Part shown: positions 1 to 7,536 of the stretch, one piece after another | How positions within the stretch are numbered: position 1 is the first letter of the stretch | How the letters are laid out: each line of letters starts with the position of its first letter | DNA from: JBBAAW01 sp964574405 | Lineage (GTDB): Bacteria > Patescibacteriota > WWE3 > UBA101185 > UBA10185 | Reading direction: 5' to 3' | DNA: 14,630 nt | Assembly (NCBI GenBank): GCA_964574405.1 | Contig: CAZNNN010000018.1 | Span: forward strand, 1-14,630 | Notes under the pieces: model-generated | Seen by the model: the letters and a program-made list of their open reading frames with translations, nothing else | Database searches by the model: none | Told to the model about the DNA's origin: nothing | Translations under genes and position numbers: made by a program

Positions 1-316
1 CATTATCCTGATGATTATGTTCTTTTTCAGAGCCAGCGTCTAAAACATAATCTATACAATGAGAAAATGCCGAATGAGAAACATCGTGAATAAGTCCCGC
101 AATTTGCTCCTCAATCGGTGCTCTATAAATTTTCAAAAGTAAATAGTCGCCGATTGAATGTTCAAAACGCGAATGTGTGGTACCGGGGAAATGGGGTTCA
201 AAATATCCAGCTTGATCTATTTCCTTCAATCTTTGAAGTGTTGAAGAATTTATCAATTCTAAAATTACTGGTTCCGTAATTTCAAAATTTCCATATACTC
301 TATCTGTGTATTTCAT
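1..316 (-). CDS. HD-superfamily phosphohydrolase, N-terminal part (runs off left edge)
   Basis: The first 105 codons of a minus-strand gene are visible; the rest lies beyond base 1. The ATG is at 314-316. The protein begins MKYTDRVYGNFEI and carries two motifs typical of HD-domain hydrolases related to dGTPases (COG1078 type). These are THSRFEHSIG at about residues 47-56 and LIHDVSHSAFSH at about 75-86, where the HD pair and neighbouring His would bind metal. Family members hydrolyse nucleotides or other phosphoesters in the cytoplasm; the substrate cannot be told from this fragment. An insertion sequence lies immediately upstream and may have changed its promoter. The family call is fairly sure, the exact function is not. 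Confidence 0.8.
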   Translation of the reverse strand, partial: MKYTDRVYGNFEITEPVILELINSSTLQRLKEIDQAGYFEPHFPGTTHSRFEHSIGDYLLLKIYRAPIEEQIAGLIHDVSHSAFSHCIDYVLDAGSEKEHNHQDN

Positions 317-327
317 AATTTATTTCA

Positions 328-356
328 ATTTTTTAACAAGCTCTTCGGGTTGTCAA
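328..356 (-). promoter_or_regulatory. Possible promoter of the HD gene at the IS edge
   Basis: On the minus strand a perfect TTGACA (351-356) is followed after 17 nt by AAAAAT (328-333), 11 nt before the HD gene ATG. The -35 box lies at or next to the left end of the IS3-family element. It could be an outward-facing -35 supplied by the IS or the original host promoter. The -10 match is weak (4 of 6). Confidence 0.35.
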
Positions 357-364
357 GTACCCAT

Positions 365-1169
365 CTATCGAGACGACTTGTGAACTAATGTTCCTTTCTC
401 TAATTCAAATAAATACTTTTCTCTAAACTGTTTAGGTGTCATTTTTAATCTCGTATGTATTCTTTTGTTGTTGTAATAGTACAACGATTGGCAAATATAT
501 TCCACCAGATCGGCAAAGTCCCTTGCTATCGTACTCACTGCCTTGATCTGAATGAACGATATCTGGCTTTTGATATACACCACTGCCTAATGCTCCAAGC
601 AATGCCCCAATGACTAAAAATCTGTTGTGGTATCTTGAGATGTTAAATCCCACTATCTCCTTAGTATACAAATCCACCATAGTTGCAAGATAGATAAACC
701 TGGACTGGTGTTTTATGTAGGTAAAATCGCAACACCACACTTGATCCGGTTTTGACACCGTTAAGTTCTCGATGAGGTTTTCGTACTTGGTAGCGGGCTT
801 ACCTAAGTCTTTCTTTTTGGTTAAGGGCCTGGGTGGTTTTCTGTAGGGAGTAATCTTGTACTTTTTCATAACCCTGAGGATTCTCTTTTTGTTAAGCTTT
901 AAAGCTAAAGCAATCCTTTTATGTCCATAGGCTGGATGATCTGTAAGTACAGCTTCTATTTGGTTTTTAACCTCCTCGTCTATGGCGGGGCGTCTATGTT
1001 TGTAGTACAAACTTGATCTGCCTATCCCCAGGCGTTTTGCCATCTGTGTTTTGTTTTCAGTTTGTTTTACCATACAGACCTTTTTTCCCCTATCCTTTTC
1101 TAACACAAGTTGCCCAATGATCTTTTTAAGAGACTCATTTTCCCGTTTAAGTTTAGCGTCTCCAACCAT
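365..1169 (-). pseudogene. IS3-family transposase orfB, internally deleted and frameshifted
   Basis: This is the DDE transposase half of the IS. The reading frame 1169 to 432 starts at ATG and runs through a coiled-coil N-terminus, an HTH_21-like region and the first two catalytic aspartates, in WCCDFTYIKHQ and HSDQGSEYDS. Right after the second Asp the frame changes. The expected C-terminal end (YYYNNKRIHTRLKMTPKQF) continues in a different frame at 583 to 365. The two parts join near 520-530 with about 45-50 codons missing compared with intact IS3 transposases. The missing part includes the catalytic Glu normally about 35 residues after the second Asp. Loss of the Glu plus a frameshift means it is inactive. 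It would normally be made as a fusion with orfA by -1 frameshifting; the overlap holds an A-rich CTTAAAAAG run. An assembly error is the alternative. Confidence 0.85.
371..385 (+). repeat. Left subterminal inverted repeat of the IS
   Basis: AGACGACTTGTGAAC pairs with the reverse complement of 1337-1351 with two mismatches. It marks the left (orfB) end of the IS3-family element. Confidence 0.7.
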
Positions 1170-1327
1170 GTAGAATCAGCTCCTTCTATACCACGGCTTA
1201 GCCATGCATAAATGGTTCTTGCTGTAATTCCGTGTTGTTCGGCAATCACAGGAATCTTGTCTTTGCCCTCTTTAACTCTGGCTAAAATTTGTTCTCTAAC
1301 CTCTTTGGATATTTTTTGATTGGTCAT
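1100..1327 (-). CDS. IS3-family transposase orfA (HTH DNA-binding subunit)
   Basis: This encodes about 75 residues beginning MTNQKISKEVREQILA. It has a helix-turn-helix of the HTH_Tnp_1 kind: the segment IAEQHGITARTIYAWLSRG matches the turn and recognition helix of IS3 OrfA. I chose the ATG at 1325-1327. A GTG further upstream (1340-1342) would extend the protein into the terminal palindrome and is less likely. Its 3' end overlaps orfB by about 70 nt in the -1 frame, as usual for IS3 elements where OrfA binds the ends and a frameshifted OrfAB is the transposase. OrfA itself appears intact although orfB is broken. Confidence 0.75.
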   Translation of the reverse strand: MTNQKISKEVREQILARVKEGKDKIPVIAEQHGITARTIYAWLSRGIEGADSTWLETLNLNGKMSLLKRSLGNLC

Positions 1328-1329
1328 AT

Positions 1330-1347
1330 GACTAGTGTACACTAGTC
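1330..1347. repeat. 18-bp perfect palindrome at the IS right end
   Basis: GACTAGTGTACACTAGTC reads the same on both strands. It lies between the orfA start codon and the terminal inverted repeat and overlaps that repeat. It could be an OrfA or transposase binding site controlling orfA transcription. Confidence 0.6.
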
Positions 1348-1351
1348 GTCT
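1337..1351 (-). repeat. Right subterminal inverted repeat of the IS
   Basis: The reverse complement AGACGACTAGTGTAC matches the left repeat at 371-385 at 13 of 15 positions. It marks the orfA-proximal end. Confidence 0.7.
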
Positions 1352-1501
1352 AGATTACAGGATACCCGTCCGTGATCCCGGATCGAACGGCCCATGGTCC
1401 ACCGCTACGAAGATTACATCGGTAAATGAATTGCGACAAGGGTATTGACTCTAATTTGAATAGAATTTATTACGGTTATGGACTTAAAACACCTAAATTG
1501 G

Positions 1502-2800
1502 CTACGGGGTCAAACGCTTTACATCCCGCGGCAAAAAGGTGGCGTCTTTTACGCTTTCCAAATCCAGGATTTTCATCACAATCCTGCCTGGACCTATACC
1601 GGCTCCGCCGTGGGGCGGGCAGCCGTATCTAAAGTAACTAAAGTATCCCTCCAAGGGCTCTATTGGCACGCCCTTTTCAATAGCCTGCTTCTTTAAGATG
1701 TCGGGTCGATGCTCTCGCTGGGCACCCGTTGTAATTTCCACACCTTTATATAGCAAATCAAAACTTTTGGTTACTGTCTGGTCACCTTCAGGTCGCATAT
1801 GATAAAAAGCTCTTTCTGCCATACCGTACTCGGTTACAAAGACAAACTCGTGACCGGTTTCTTCCTTGACTATCTTGCAAATCCCCCTTTCCTCTTCAGG
1901 TGAAAAATCACCAGCCCGTTCGCTATGAATTCCCGATTTTTTAAGTTTCTCTTTAGCTTCCTTCATAGTCATCCTGGGAAAAGGAATGGCAGGAATTTCC
2001 AAGTCGGGCAAAACTTCTACTTTAACGGTCTTAAAACCTTCCACCAGCATGGACTCTTCCTCCTTCATAATACCTTCGTGCGACTCTATAAAGGAAAGTT
2101 CAAAATCCCAACCAGTAAATTCTGTTGTGTGGCGGGTAGTAAACGATGGTTCGGCACGGTATACAGGTCCAACCATAAAAACTTTCTCAAAACCCGCCGA
2201 TTGTGCCAGTTGCTTGTAGAATTGAGGAGATTGAGCTAAATAGGCACTTCTGTCAAAGTATTTAACTTCAAAGAATTCGGAACCTCCCTCGCTAGTGGCA
2301 TCCATAAACGATGGTGTATAAATCTGTATGTATCCATGGTCGTTAAAATACTTTCTAAAACCTTTCTCCAAAGCTGTCCAAACTTTAAAAATCTTAAGTT
2401 TTTCCGGCTTTCTCAGGTCAATCCACCTATAATCAAATCGCAATGTGGTATCAACCTCGTTCCCACCTTTTTCCTCTACCACGGGAATTGGTAAGGGTTC
2501 TGCCAAAGATAAAACTGTAAGTGATTTTATTTCCACTTCAAAACCACCTGGTGCTTGCTTTTGCTCTTTAACAAGTCCAAAAACTTCCACCACCGACTCC
2601 AAAGAAAGTGCACCCACCTGCTCAAAAACCTCACCCGCCTGCTTCATCACTATGCCCTGGACTATCCCCGAAACATCGCGCAAAACAATAAATTTAATGC
2701 CGCCCTGATCGCGCCGCGTTTGGACAAAACCGTCAATTTTAACTTCCTGCCCAATTTGGGCTTTTAAATCTTTGATGTATGTTCTTTGCATGTGCATCAT
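1502..2800 (-). CDS. aspS: Aspartyl-tRNA synthetase, short archaeal-type
   Basis: A class II synthetase charging tRNA-Asp (possibly also tRNA-Asn). An OB-fold anticodon-binding domain occupies about residues 1-105 (KIDGFVQTRRDQGGIKFIVL). The catalytic core follows with motif 2 (VYRAEPSFTTRHTTEF, about 213-228), a C-terminal motif 3 region and the AspRS ending LPRDVKRLTP. At 432 residues it matches archaeal-type enzymes, which lack the GAD insertion of the usual bacterial form of about 590 residues. Motif 3 reads GIGPGR where many relatives have GLGLER. An in-frame GTG/ATG extension up to 2902 exists, but the OB fold begins at MHMQRTYIKDL, so a start at 2800, 2797 or 2791 is best. There is no strong Shine-Dalgarno. 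It is divergent from the nuclease-like gene, and nothing coding lies downstream before the IS. Confidence 0.93.
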   Translation of the reverse strand: MMHMQRTYIKDLKAQIGQEVKIDGFVQTRRDQGGIKFIVLRDVSGIVQGIVMKQAGEVFEQVGALSLESVVEVFGLVKEQKQAPGGFEVEIKSLTVLSLAEPLPIPVVEEKGGNEVDTTLRFDYRWIDLRKPEKLKIFKVWTALEKGFRKYFNDHGYIQIYTPSFMDATSEGGSEFFEVKYFDRSAYLAQSPQFYKQLAQSAGFEKVFMVGPVYRAEPSFTTRHTTEFTGWDFELSFIESHEGIMKEEESMLVEGFKTVKVEVLPDLEIPAIPFPRMTMKEAKEKLKKSGIHSERAGDFSPEEERGICKIVKEETGHEFVFVTEYGMAERAFYHMRPEGDQTVTKSFDLLYKGVEITTGAQREHRPDILKKQAIEKGVPIEPLEGYFSYFRYGCPPHGGAGIGPGRIVMKILDLESVKDATFLPRDVKRLTP

Positions 2801-2878
2801 TTTATCATCTTTTTCCATTTTTGCGTTAGCGTGGTATTCTGGAGTCCCAAACCCCTCATAAAAATCCCGTTTACATAA

Positions 2879-2895
2879 ATTGTCATATTGACAAT
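2879..2895. promoter_or_regulatory. Inverted repeat, possible operator between divergent genes
   Basis: ATTGTCA-tat-TGACAAT is a perfect 7-bp inverted repeat with a 3-nt centre. It overlaps the -35 box of the plus-strand promoter and sits about 80 nt upstream of aspS. The symmetry and position suit a repressor site or back-to-back -35 elements. Confidence 0.4.
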
Positions 2896-2916
2896 AATAC
2901 ATCTTTTTGATATACA
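2888..2916 (+). promoter_or_regulatory. Promoter of the PD-(D/E)XK-like gene, probably leaderless
   Basis: A perfect TTGACA (2888-2893), a 17-nt spacer and an extended -10 TGaTATACA (hexamer 2911-2916) lie only 6 nt before the ATG at 2923. Transcription would start at or beside the A of the start codon, so there is no room for a Shine-Dalgarno. Confidence 0.65.
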
Positions 2917-2922
2917 GACTTC

Positions 2923-3414
2923 ATGCAAACGCCCAACGCAAAAAAGCGTACATTAGAGGAGCTGGATGCCTATGTGGAAAAAGCTATGCAAAGAATGGGC
3001 GGAATAGGCAATAATCTTGGAGATGTAGCCGAGGAATATTTTTATTCCAGTTTAAGACGCAGAAAAAGCTTAAATGGCATTAAATTTGACGGCGTGGCAA
3101 GAAATCTTACCGGTTTTGTGGATGACAAAGAGTGGGATTTGGTACTTAAAAACGGCGACAGCGTGGCAGTAATAGAAGTAAAACACAAACCGCACCCAAA
3201 CGATATTATTAATTTTGCCACTAAAAAATTGCCGTATTTTAGGGAGTCTTTGCCGGAATTTGCTAATTATAAGGTTTATGGAGGAATCGCGGGGATGGCT
3301 TTTCCCGCATCGCTTAAACAACAGGCGGAGGATCTTGGACTTATAGCGTTAACACAAGATGGCGGAAAGGTAAGATCGTTAAATTCGGTGGGCTTTACGC
3401 CTAAAACTTATTAA
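2923..3414 (+). CDS. Small PD-(D/E)XK nuclease-like protein
   Basis: This encodes 163 residues. A charged helical N-terminus (RTLEELDAYVEKAMQR) precedes a conserved-looking MGGIGNNLGDVAEEYFY segment. A compact alpha/beta region follows with Asp72, then VAVIEVKHK containing Glu85 and Lys87. The D...ExK spacing of about 13 residues, with a Glu-rich helix before it, fits the metal site of the PD-(D/E)XK fold. It resembles the DUF3782-like group of stand-alone restriction-endonuclease-fold proteins, whose biological role is unknown. There is no methyltransferase or other restriction partner nearby, so a classic restriction system is not supported. Its TAA overlaps the recJ TAA on the other strand within a single TTAA. 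The fold assignment is an inference from motifs. Confidence 0.75.
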   Translation: MQTPNAKKRTLEELDAYVEKAMQRMGGIGNNLGDVAEEYFYSSLRRRKSLNGIKFDGVARNLTGFVDDKEWDLVLKNGDSVAVIEVKHKPHPNDIINFATKKLPYFRESLPEFANYKVYGGIAGMAFPASLKQQAEDLGLIALTQDGGKVRSLNSVGFTPKTY

Positions 3415-5105
3415 ACTTTACACGACGGAGCAAAATCCTTAATTACTAGATCCAACGAGGGTGTACCGTGAAAATCTTTTAACGAAGCGGAATAAACAAT
3501 ATCAATCCGTGTACCCAAGTCAAAACTCAAAACTCCCAAATTTTTTGCATCAAACAAAATTGCTTTATAGGTATTTTGCCCGTCAAAAAGCTTAAGTGAA
3601 AGATGCGAGCCATCCTTGCCCACCAAGCTAGAACCCGCCACACCTACATTACGGGACAAAAACAAAGGTTCGGGGTTGCCAATACCGTAGGGTTTTAGCT
3701 GGTCAACTTCTTTTAATAAATTAGCAGTTATAAGCAAAAGTGGAATTTCCAAATCTACGGTTAATTGTGGAACTAACAAATCTTGCGCTATATTTTCCTG
3801 CGCGTATTTTAAAAGATCCGTGGTAAACTTTGCCAAATTTTCCTTTTTAAGGGAAAAACCCGCCGCCATAGGGTGTCCACCCAGTCCCGTAAACCGCTCC
3901 TCAAAATGTTTTAACAGATCTACAATATTTACTCCTGGTATCGACCGCCCTGATGCTTTTCCTACATCGCCATTAATAGCTATGGCTATGGCGGGTTTGT
4001 AATACTTTTGCGCCAGTTTTCCCGCCACCAAGCCTATAACCCCTTCGTGAAATTTTTCCGACGCTGTTATAATAATCTTGCTATTCGCCAAGCTCGGTTC
4101 GTTACCCACGCGACTTGTTTCGTCCTGCACATACAACTCATCCGCCAAATCAAACATTTTTTGCGTCATTTCTTGGCGCTCAAGATTTACCGCGTTAAGT
4201 TTTTGCGCAATTTTTGTCACCTCAACGCTATCGTCCTCCAACAACAGTCTTAAAGAGTCGTACGCGGAGTCCAGTCTACCAGAAGCATTTAACCGCGGGC
4301 CAATAATATAACCCAAGTCGTACATACCAATTTCTCCGTTAGTACCACCAGAAACATCTAATAAACTTTTTATGCCCAAAGGCGGATTAGTATTTAAAAG
4401 CGCCAAAGTCCTTTTAACTAACGCTCTATTAAAACCCTTTAACGGCGCCAAATCGGTAACCGTGGCAATGCCCGCCAAACTTAACAGTTGTTCGTCGCGT
4501 AAACCCAAAACTAGTGCCAAAACCAAAGCCACGCCCGCACCTACCACTCCATCGTTCCACAGCACCACCTCCGTTCGCGGATCGCTTTCACCCTTTTGAT
4601 GGTGATCAGTAATAATGACTCTAAACCCTAAGCCTTTAGCTGATTCTATTACCTCTTGCCCCGCCGTAATTCCACAATCCACGGTAATCACTAGTCCTCC
4701 AGCCACACCAAAACGCTCCTTGGTTAATTTTGCTATTTCTTTTACCGACTCCGGGGAAAGCCCGTAACCGTGGTCAAATCTGTTGGGAAGAAAATATGCC
4801 ACTTTAGCATGTCCCAATGTTTGTGTGAGCGTTTTATATAAAATAGCGGTAGCGCAAATGCCGTCCGCATCATAATCACCGTGAATTACAATCGCACGAT
4901 TATCCTTAATGGCGATTAAAATTTCCTCGCGGGCTTTTTTGAGCGACTCCTTAAAGTCGCCCGGCATTTTCTTTAGATATTCTGCTAGTGGTAGTGGACT
5001 TAAAAACTCCTCCCGTGCATCCTCCCCAATACCTCGATTCCGCAAAAGCTGGGTAACCACATTAATATTTTCCCCATACGCCCCTTTTACCACCCACTTT
5101 TTCAT
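3411..5105 (-). CDS. recJ: Single-stranded-DNA exonuclease RecJ
   Basis: A 5'-3' single-strand exonuclease of the DHH family acting in recombination and mismatch/base-excision repair. At 564 residues it has the usual length. The catalytic motifs are present in order: HGDYDADG (about 75-82), VDCG (about 142-145), DHH (167-169), TDLAPL (about 217-222) and RLNASGR (271-277). The DHHA1 part follows with HEGVIGLVAGKLAQKYY (from 353) and GLGGHPMAAGF (about 407-417), then a C-terminal OB-fold. The ATG at 5103-5105 overlaps the secF TGA as ATGA, so it is probably translationally coupled to secF. It ends back-to-back with the plus-strand nuclease-like gene. Confidence 0.97.
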   Translation of the reverse strand: MKKWVVKGAYGENINVVTQLLRNRGIGEDAREEFLSPLPLAEYLKKMPGDFKESLKKAREEILIAIKDNRAIVIHGDYDADGICATAILYKTLTQTLGHAKVAYFLPNRFDHGYGLSPESVKEIAKLTKERFGVAGGLVITVDCGITAGQEVIESAKGLGFRVIITDHHQKGESDPRTEVVLWNDGVVGAGVALVLALVLGLRDEQLLSLAGIATVTDLAPLKGFNRALVKRTLALLNTNPPLGIKSLLDVSGGTNGEIGMYDLGYIIGPRLNASGRLDSAYDSLRLLLEDDSVEVTKIAQKLNAVNLERQEMTQKMFDLADELYVQDETSRVGNEPSLANSKIIITASEKFHEGVIGLVAGKLAQKYYKPAIAIAINGDVGKASGRSIPGVNIVDLLKHFEERFTGLGGHPMAAGFSLKKENLAKFTTDLLKYAQENIAQDLLVPQLTVDLEIPLLLITANLLKEVDQLKPYGIGNPEPLFLSRNVGVAGSSLVGKDGSHLSLKLFDGQNTYKAILFDAKNLGVLSFDLGTRIDIVYSASLKDFHGTPSLDLVIKDFAPSCKV

Positions 5106-6121
5106 GCGACAAGTTTACCACGCCTACCTAAAAAGTCTTCCCAAATAACCAAAACGGGTGTGGCGTTAAAGATGGAGGAATAAGTTCCGGAAATTACCCC
5201 AATTAACAATGCTAAAACAAACCATTTAATACTTGCCCCACCAAAAACAAACAGCGCGGTTAAGGTAATAGCTACGGTGGCGGAAGTGGCAAGGGAACGA
5301 CGCATAGTTTCCAAAATGGAATAATTGGCAACCCACTCAATATTTTTACCTTTAAACCTACCTAAATTTTCGCGCACCCGATCAAAAACTACAATGGTGT
5401 CGTGCACAGAAAAGCCTATGATGGTTAACAAAGCAGTAATAAACATAGGATCAATTTCCACACCTTTAAAATGTCCTAAAATAGCAAAAACGCCTAAAAC
5501 CACTAAAGCGTCATGAATCATAGCTAAAATTGCGCTCACCCCAAAGCGCAAACCAGAAAAAGGTTGGGGCACATTTCTAAACGCGTAGGCAATGTAAAAC
5601 ACAATACCAAAGCAGGCTACTATAAAAGCCACTAGGCTCTTTTTGGCTGTTTCCCCGCCAATGGAAGGACCTACCGTTTCAAAGGAAGTTTGTTGGATCG
5701 ATGTTGACGATGTGATGGCTGTTTTTAGTTCTTCGTTTTTATTAGCGTCCATAGGTTTAGACCTTATACTCACGCTTTTTCCGCCGTCTTCAAGATTAAT
5801 TGAGGCAATTTCCACACCTTTCTCTTTAAAACTCTGCTCGATAGCGCTTTTATCCCAAGTTCCTTCTTGTCGACTAAATTTAAGAACCGAGCCTCCCGTA
5901 AAATCTATGGAAGTTTTGAGTCCAAATACCCCTAGAGATAATAAGCCGGGAACTATCACAAGAGCGGAAAATGCTAAATACCAAAATTTATACTTCATGA
6001 GATCTCGGTTAACCGTGTCGTCATTGCCACCATTGTCGACAGGTTTAACTACGGACTTTTCTAAGATCACGCTATTTTTTATGTCTATATTTATTTTTTT
6101 ATGCTTGTTCTTTTTTGACAT
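5102..6121 (-). CDS. secF: Protein translocase subunit SecF
   Basis: A membrane component of the SecDF complex, which uses the proton motive force to help pull secreted proteins out of the SecYEG channel. This encodes 339 residues: a hydrophilic Lys-rich cytoplasmic N-terminus (1-43), TM1 (about 46-67), a periplasmic-side domain opening with SIDFTGGSVLKF (71-82), then five further TM segments. The signature GFSVHDTIVVFDRVREN (about 236-252) carries the conserved Asp residues of the transmembrane proton path. The ATG at 6119-6121 lies three bases from the assembly gap, so a start further upstream inside the gap cannot be excluded. The TGA overlaps the recJ start. Confidence 0.95.
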   Translation of the reverse strand: MSKKNKHKKINIDIKNSVILEKSVVKPVDNGGNDDTVNRDLMKYKFWYLAFSALVIVPGLLSLGVFGLKTSIDFTGGSVLKFSRQEGTWDKSAIEQSFKEKGVEIASINLEDGGKSVSIRSKPMDANKNEELKTAITSSTSIQQTSFETVGPSIGGETAKKSLVAFIVACFGIVFYIAYAFRNVPQPFSGLRFGVSAILAMIHDALVVLGVFAILGHFKGVEIDPMFITALLTIIGFSVHDTIVVFDRVRENLGRFKGKNIEWVANYSILETMRRSLATSATVAITLTALFVFGGASIKWFVLALLIGVISGTYSSIFNATPVLVIWEDFLGRRGKLVA

Positions 6122-6123
6122 AC

Positions 6124-6223
6124 NNNNNNNNNNNNNNNNNNNNNNNNNNNNNNNNNNNNNNNNNNNNNNNNNNNNNNNNNNNNNNNNNNNNNNNNNNNNN
6201 NNNNNNNNNNNNNNNNNNNNNNN
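6124..6223. other. Assembly gap, 100 Ns
   Basis: Exactly 100 N bases separate secD from secF. The round number suggests a scaffold placeholder rather than a measured distance. The gap hides the last residues of SecD and any space or overlap between the two genes. Confidence 0.98.
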
Positions 6224-7536
6224 TTGGTAAAAAGCGAAACCCCAATACCAATTGCGAGTGTTAAAGCAAAACCGCGCACCATGCCCGACCCAAAATAAAA
6301 CAGCACACCCGCGGTAATTAAAGACGAGATATTGGAGTCTCTAATGGAATTCCACGACCTTTCAAAACCCAGCTTTAACGCAATCCCACGAGGCTTGCCC
6401 CAGCTAGTTTCCTCGCGAATTCGCTCAAAGGCTAAAATGCTGGCGTCTACTGCCATACCAATGGATAAAATAAACCCAGCAATGCCCGGCAGGGTTAAGG
6501 TAACGGGGATAATTTTAAAAATAGCTAAAACAAGAGCCGTGTAAAGCAACAGTCCAAAATTGGCAATTAACCCCAGTCCGCCATACAAAACAACCATAAA
6601 AACCATTACCAGCCCAAGCCCAATAGCTCCCGCTTTAAGACTTTTTTGTACCGACTCGTTTCCCAGCGTTGCCCCCACCGTTTGTTGTTGCAAAATAGAA
6701 ATAGGTACAGGCAGGGCTCCCGCGCGGATTTGCAAGCTTAACGCCCGCGCGCTTTTCATATCAAACGAACCATTTATCACCGGATCGCCTGTAAGTCCGT
6801 TTGCCAAATCCGCGCTGATAACCGGCATAGAAATAGGAAACTTGCTTTCATCTAAAAATAGTGCCACGGGTCTGCCTACATTAGCTTTTGCTAAGTCGCT
6901 AAACTTTTTTCTACCCTCTGCGGTAAATTGAAGTTCAATTTGAGGGGAAGTTTTATCCTTTAGTGCCGTACTTTGAGAAAAGGTTACGCCTGCACCCCGC
7001 AAATCCGCACCGGTTATCCCACTATCCACCCAAACGGCGGGATTTTGAAAATAGTCGGCAAATTTATCTTCCGTCCACTCCAACTCCTTGGGCAAAGTTT
7101 TAAACCTTAACTGAGCAGTTTGCCCAATAGCGTCCACCGCCATTTTTACATCGTCCATCCCTGGAATTTCCACTTCAATTCTGTACTCCTCACCAACTTT
7201 TACGGTATTAATCTTTGGCTCAGCAACCCCTAAATAATCAACGCGCCTTGAAATAATTTCTCTTGTTGACTCCAAAGCCTTAATCTTATCTGATTCTCCC
7301 AGCTTGGACATATCCGCTTTGAGCACCAGCTTAACGCCTCCCTGCAAATCCAAACCTTTTTTGAGATCACGCAAATCAATGGTTAGCCTGTCTCCAAAAA
7401 GTGGCACATAATAGCCACCAATGCTTGTATCCACCCCAATCTGCGGAAGTTTAACTGGCACAGAGGGCATAGCCACTAAAGTAGCCAAAACAAATAAACC
7501 AAGTATTGCTCCTAACTTTAAATAATCTTTTTTCAT
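6224..7536 (-). CDS. secD: Protein translocase subunit SecD (C-terminus in gap)
   Basis: The first 437 residues of SecD, partner of SecF. An N-terminal TM (about 8-24) is followed by the P1 head domain with DLKKGLDLQGGVKLVL (about 57-72). The TM bundle starts near 300 and holds the signature GMAVDASILAFERIREE (about 360-376), with the Asp needed for proton coupling. The visible part ends at IGIGVSLFT, which in relatives is the last TM, so probably only one or two dozen residues are lost in the gap. I chose the ATG at 7534-7536 because it forms an ATGA overlap with the upstream gene's stop. A TTG four codons earlier is less likely. Confidence 0.95.

Larger units (their letters stand above)
363..1359 (-). 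mobile_element. IS3-family insertion sequence, decayed
   Basis: An element of about 1 kb with the IS3 layout: a small orfA with a helix-turn-helix, then orfB in the -1 frame with an rve-type DDE integrase core. Subterminal inverted repeats lie at 371-385 and 1337-1351 (13 of 15 matched), and the orfB stop falls next to the left one. The exact outer ends are unclear. TACCC occurs at 358-362 and 1363-1367 and could be a target duplication, but the distances from the inverted repeats to these copies differ (8 against 11 nt). The transposase reading frame is broken, so the copy should not move on its own. Confidence 0.85.

Noticed and set aside
1375..1425. A GTTCGATCC string on the minus strand, like a tRNA T-loop
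   Set aside because: The flanking bases do not pair as a T-stem and no anticodon or acceptor stem can be drawn.
1426..2767. Plus-strand open frames across the aspS region
   Set aside because: They are antisense shadows of aspS with no recognisable protein features or start signals.
2801..2902. Upstream extension of aspS to 2902
   Set aside because: The extra residues have no place in the AspRS fold, and the OB-fold domain starts at MHMQRTYIKDL. The extension also runs into the divergent promoter region.
2923..3414. The PD-(D/E)XK-like gene as part of a restriction or anti-phage system
   Set aside because: No methyltransferase, helicase, toxin or CRISPR array is nearby; the neighbours are aspS and recJ.
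6091..6223. A secD reading frame continuing through the Ns to 6091
   Set aside because: The frame after the gap is a chance continuation over an unknown number of bases and runs antisense-independent of the clear secF start at 6121.
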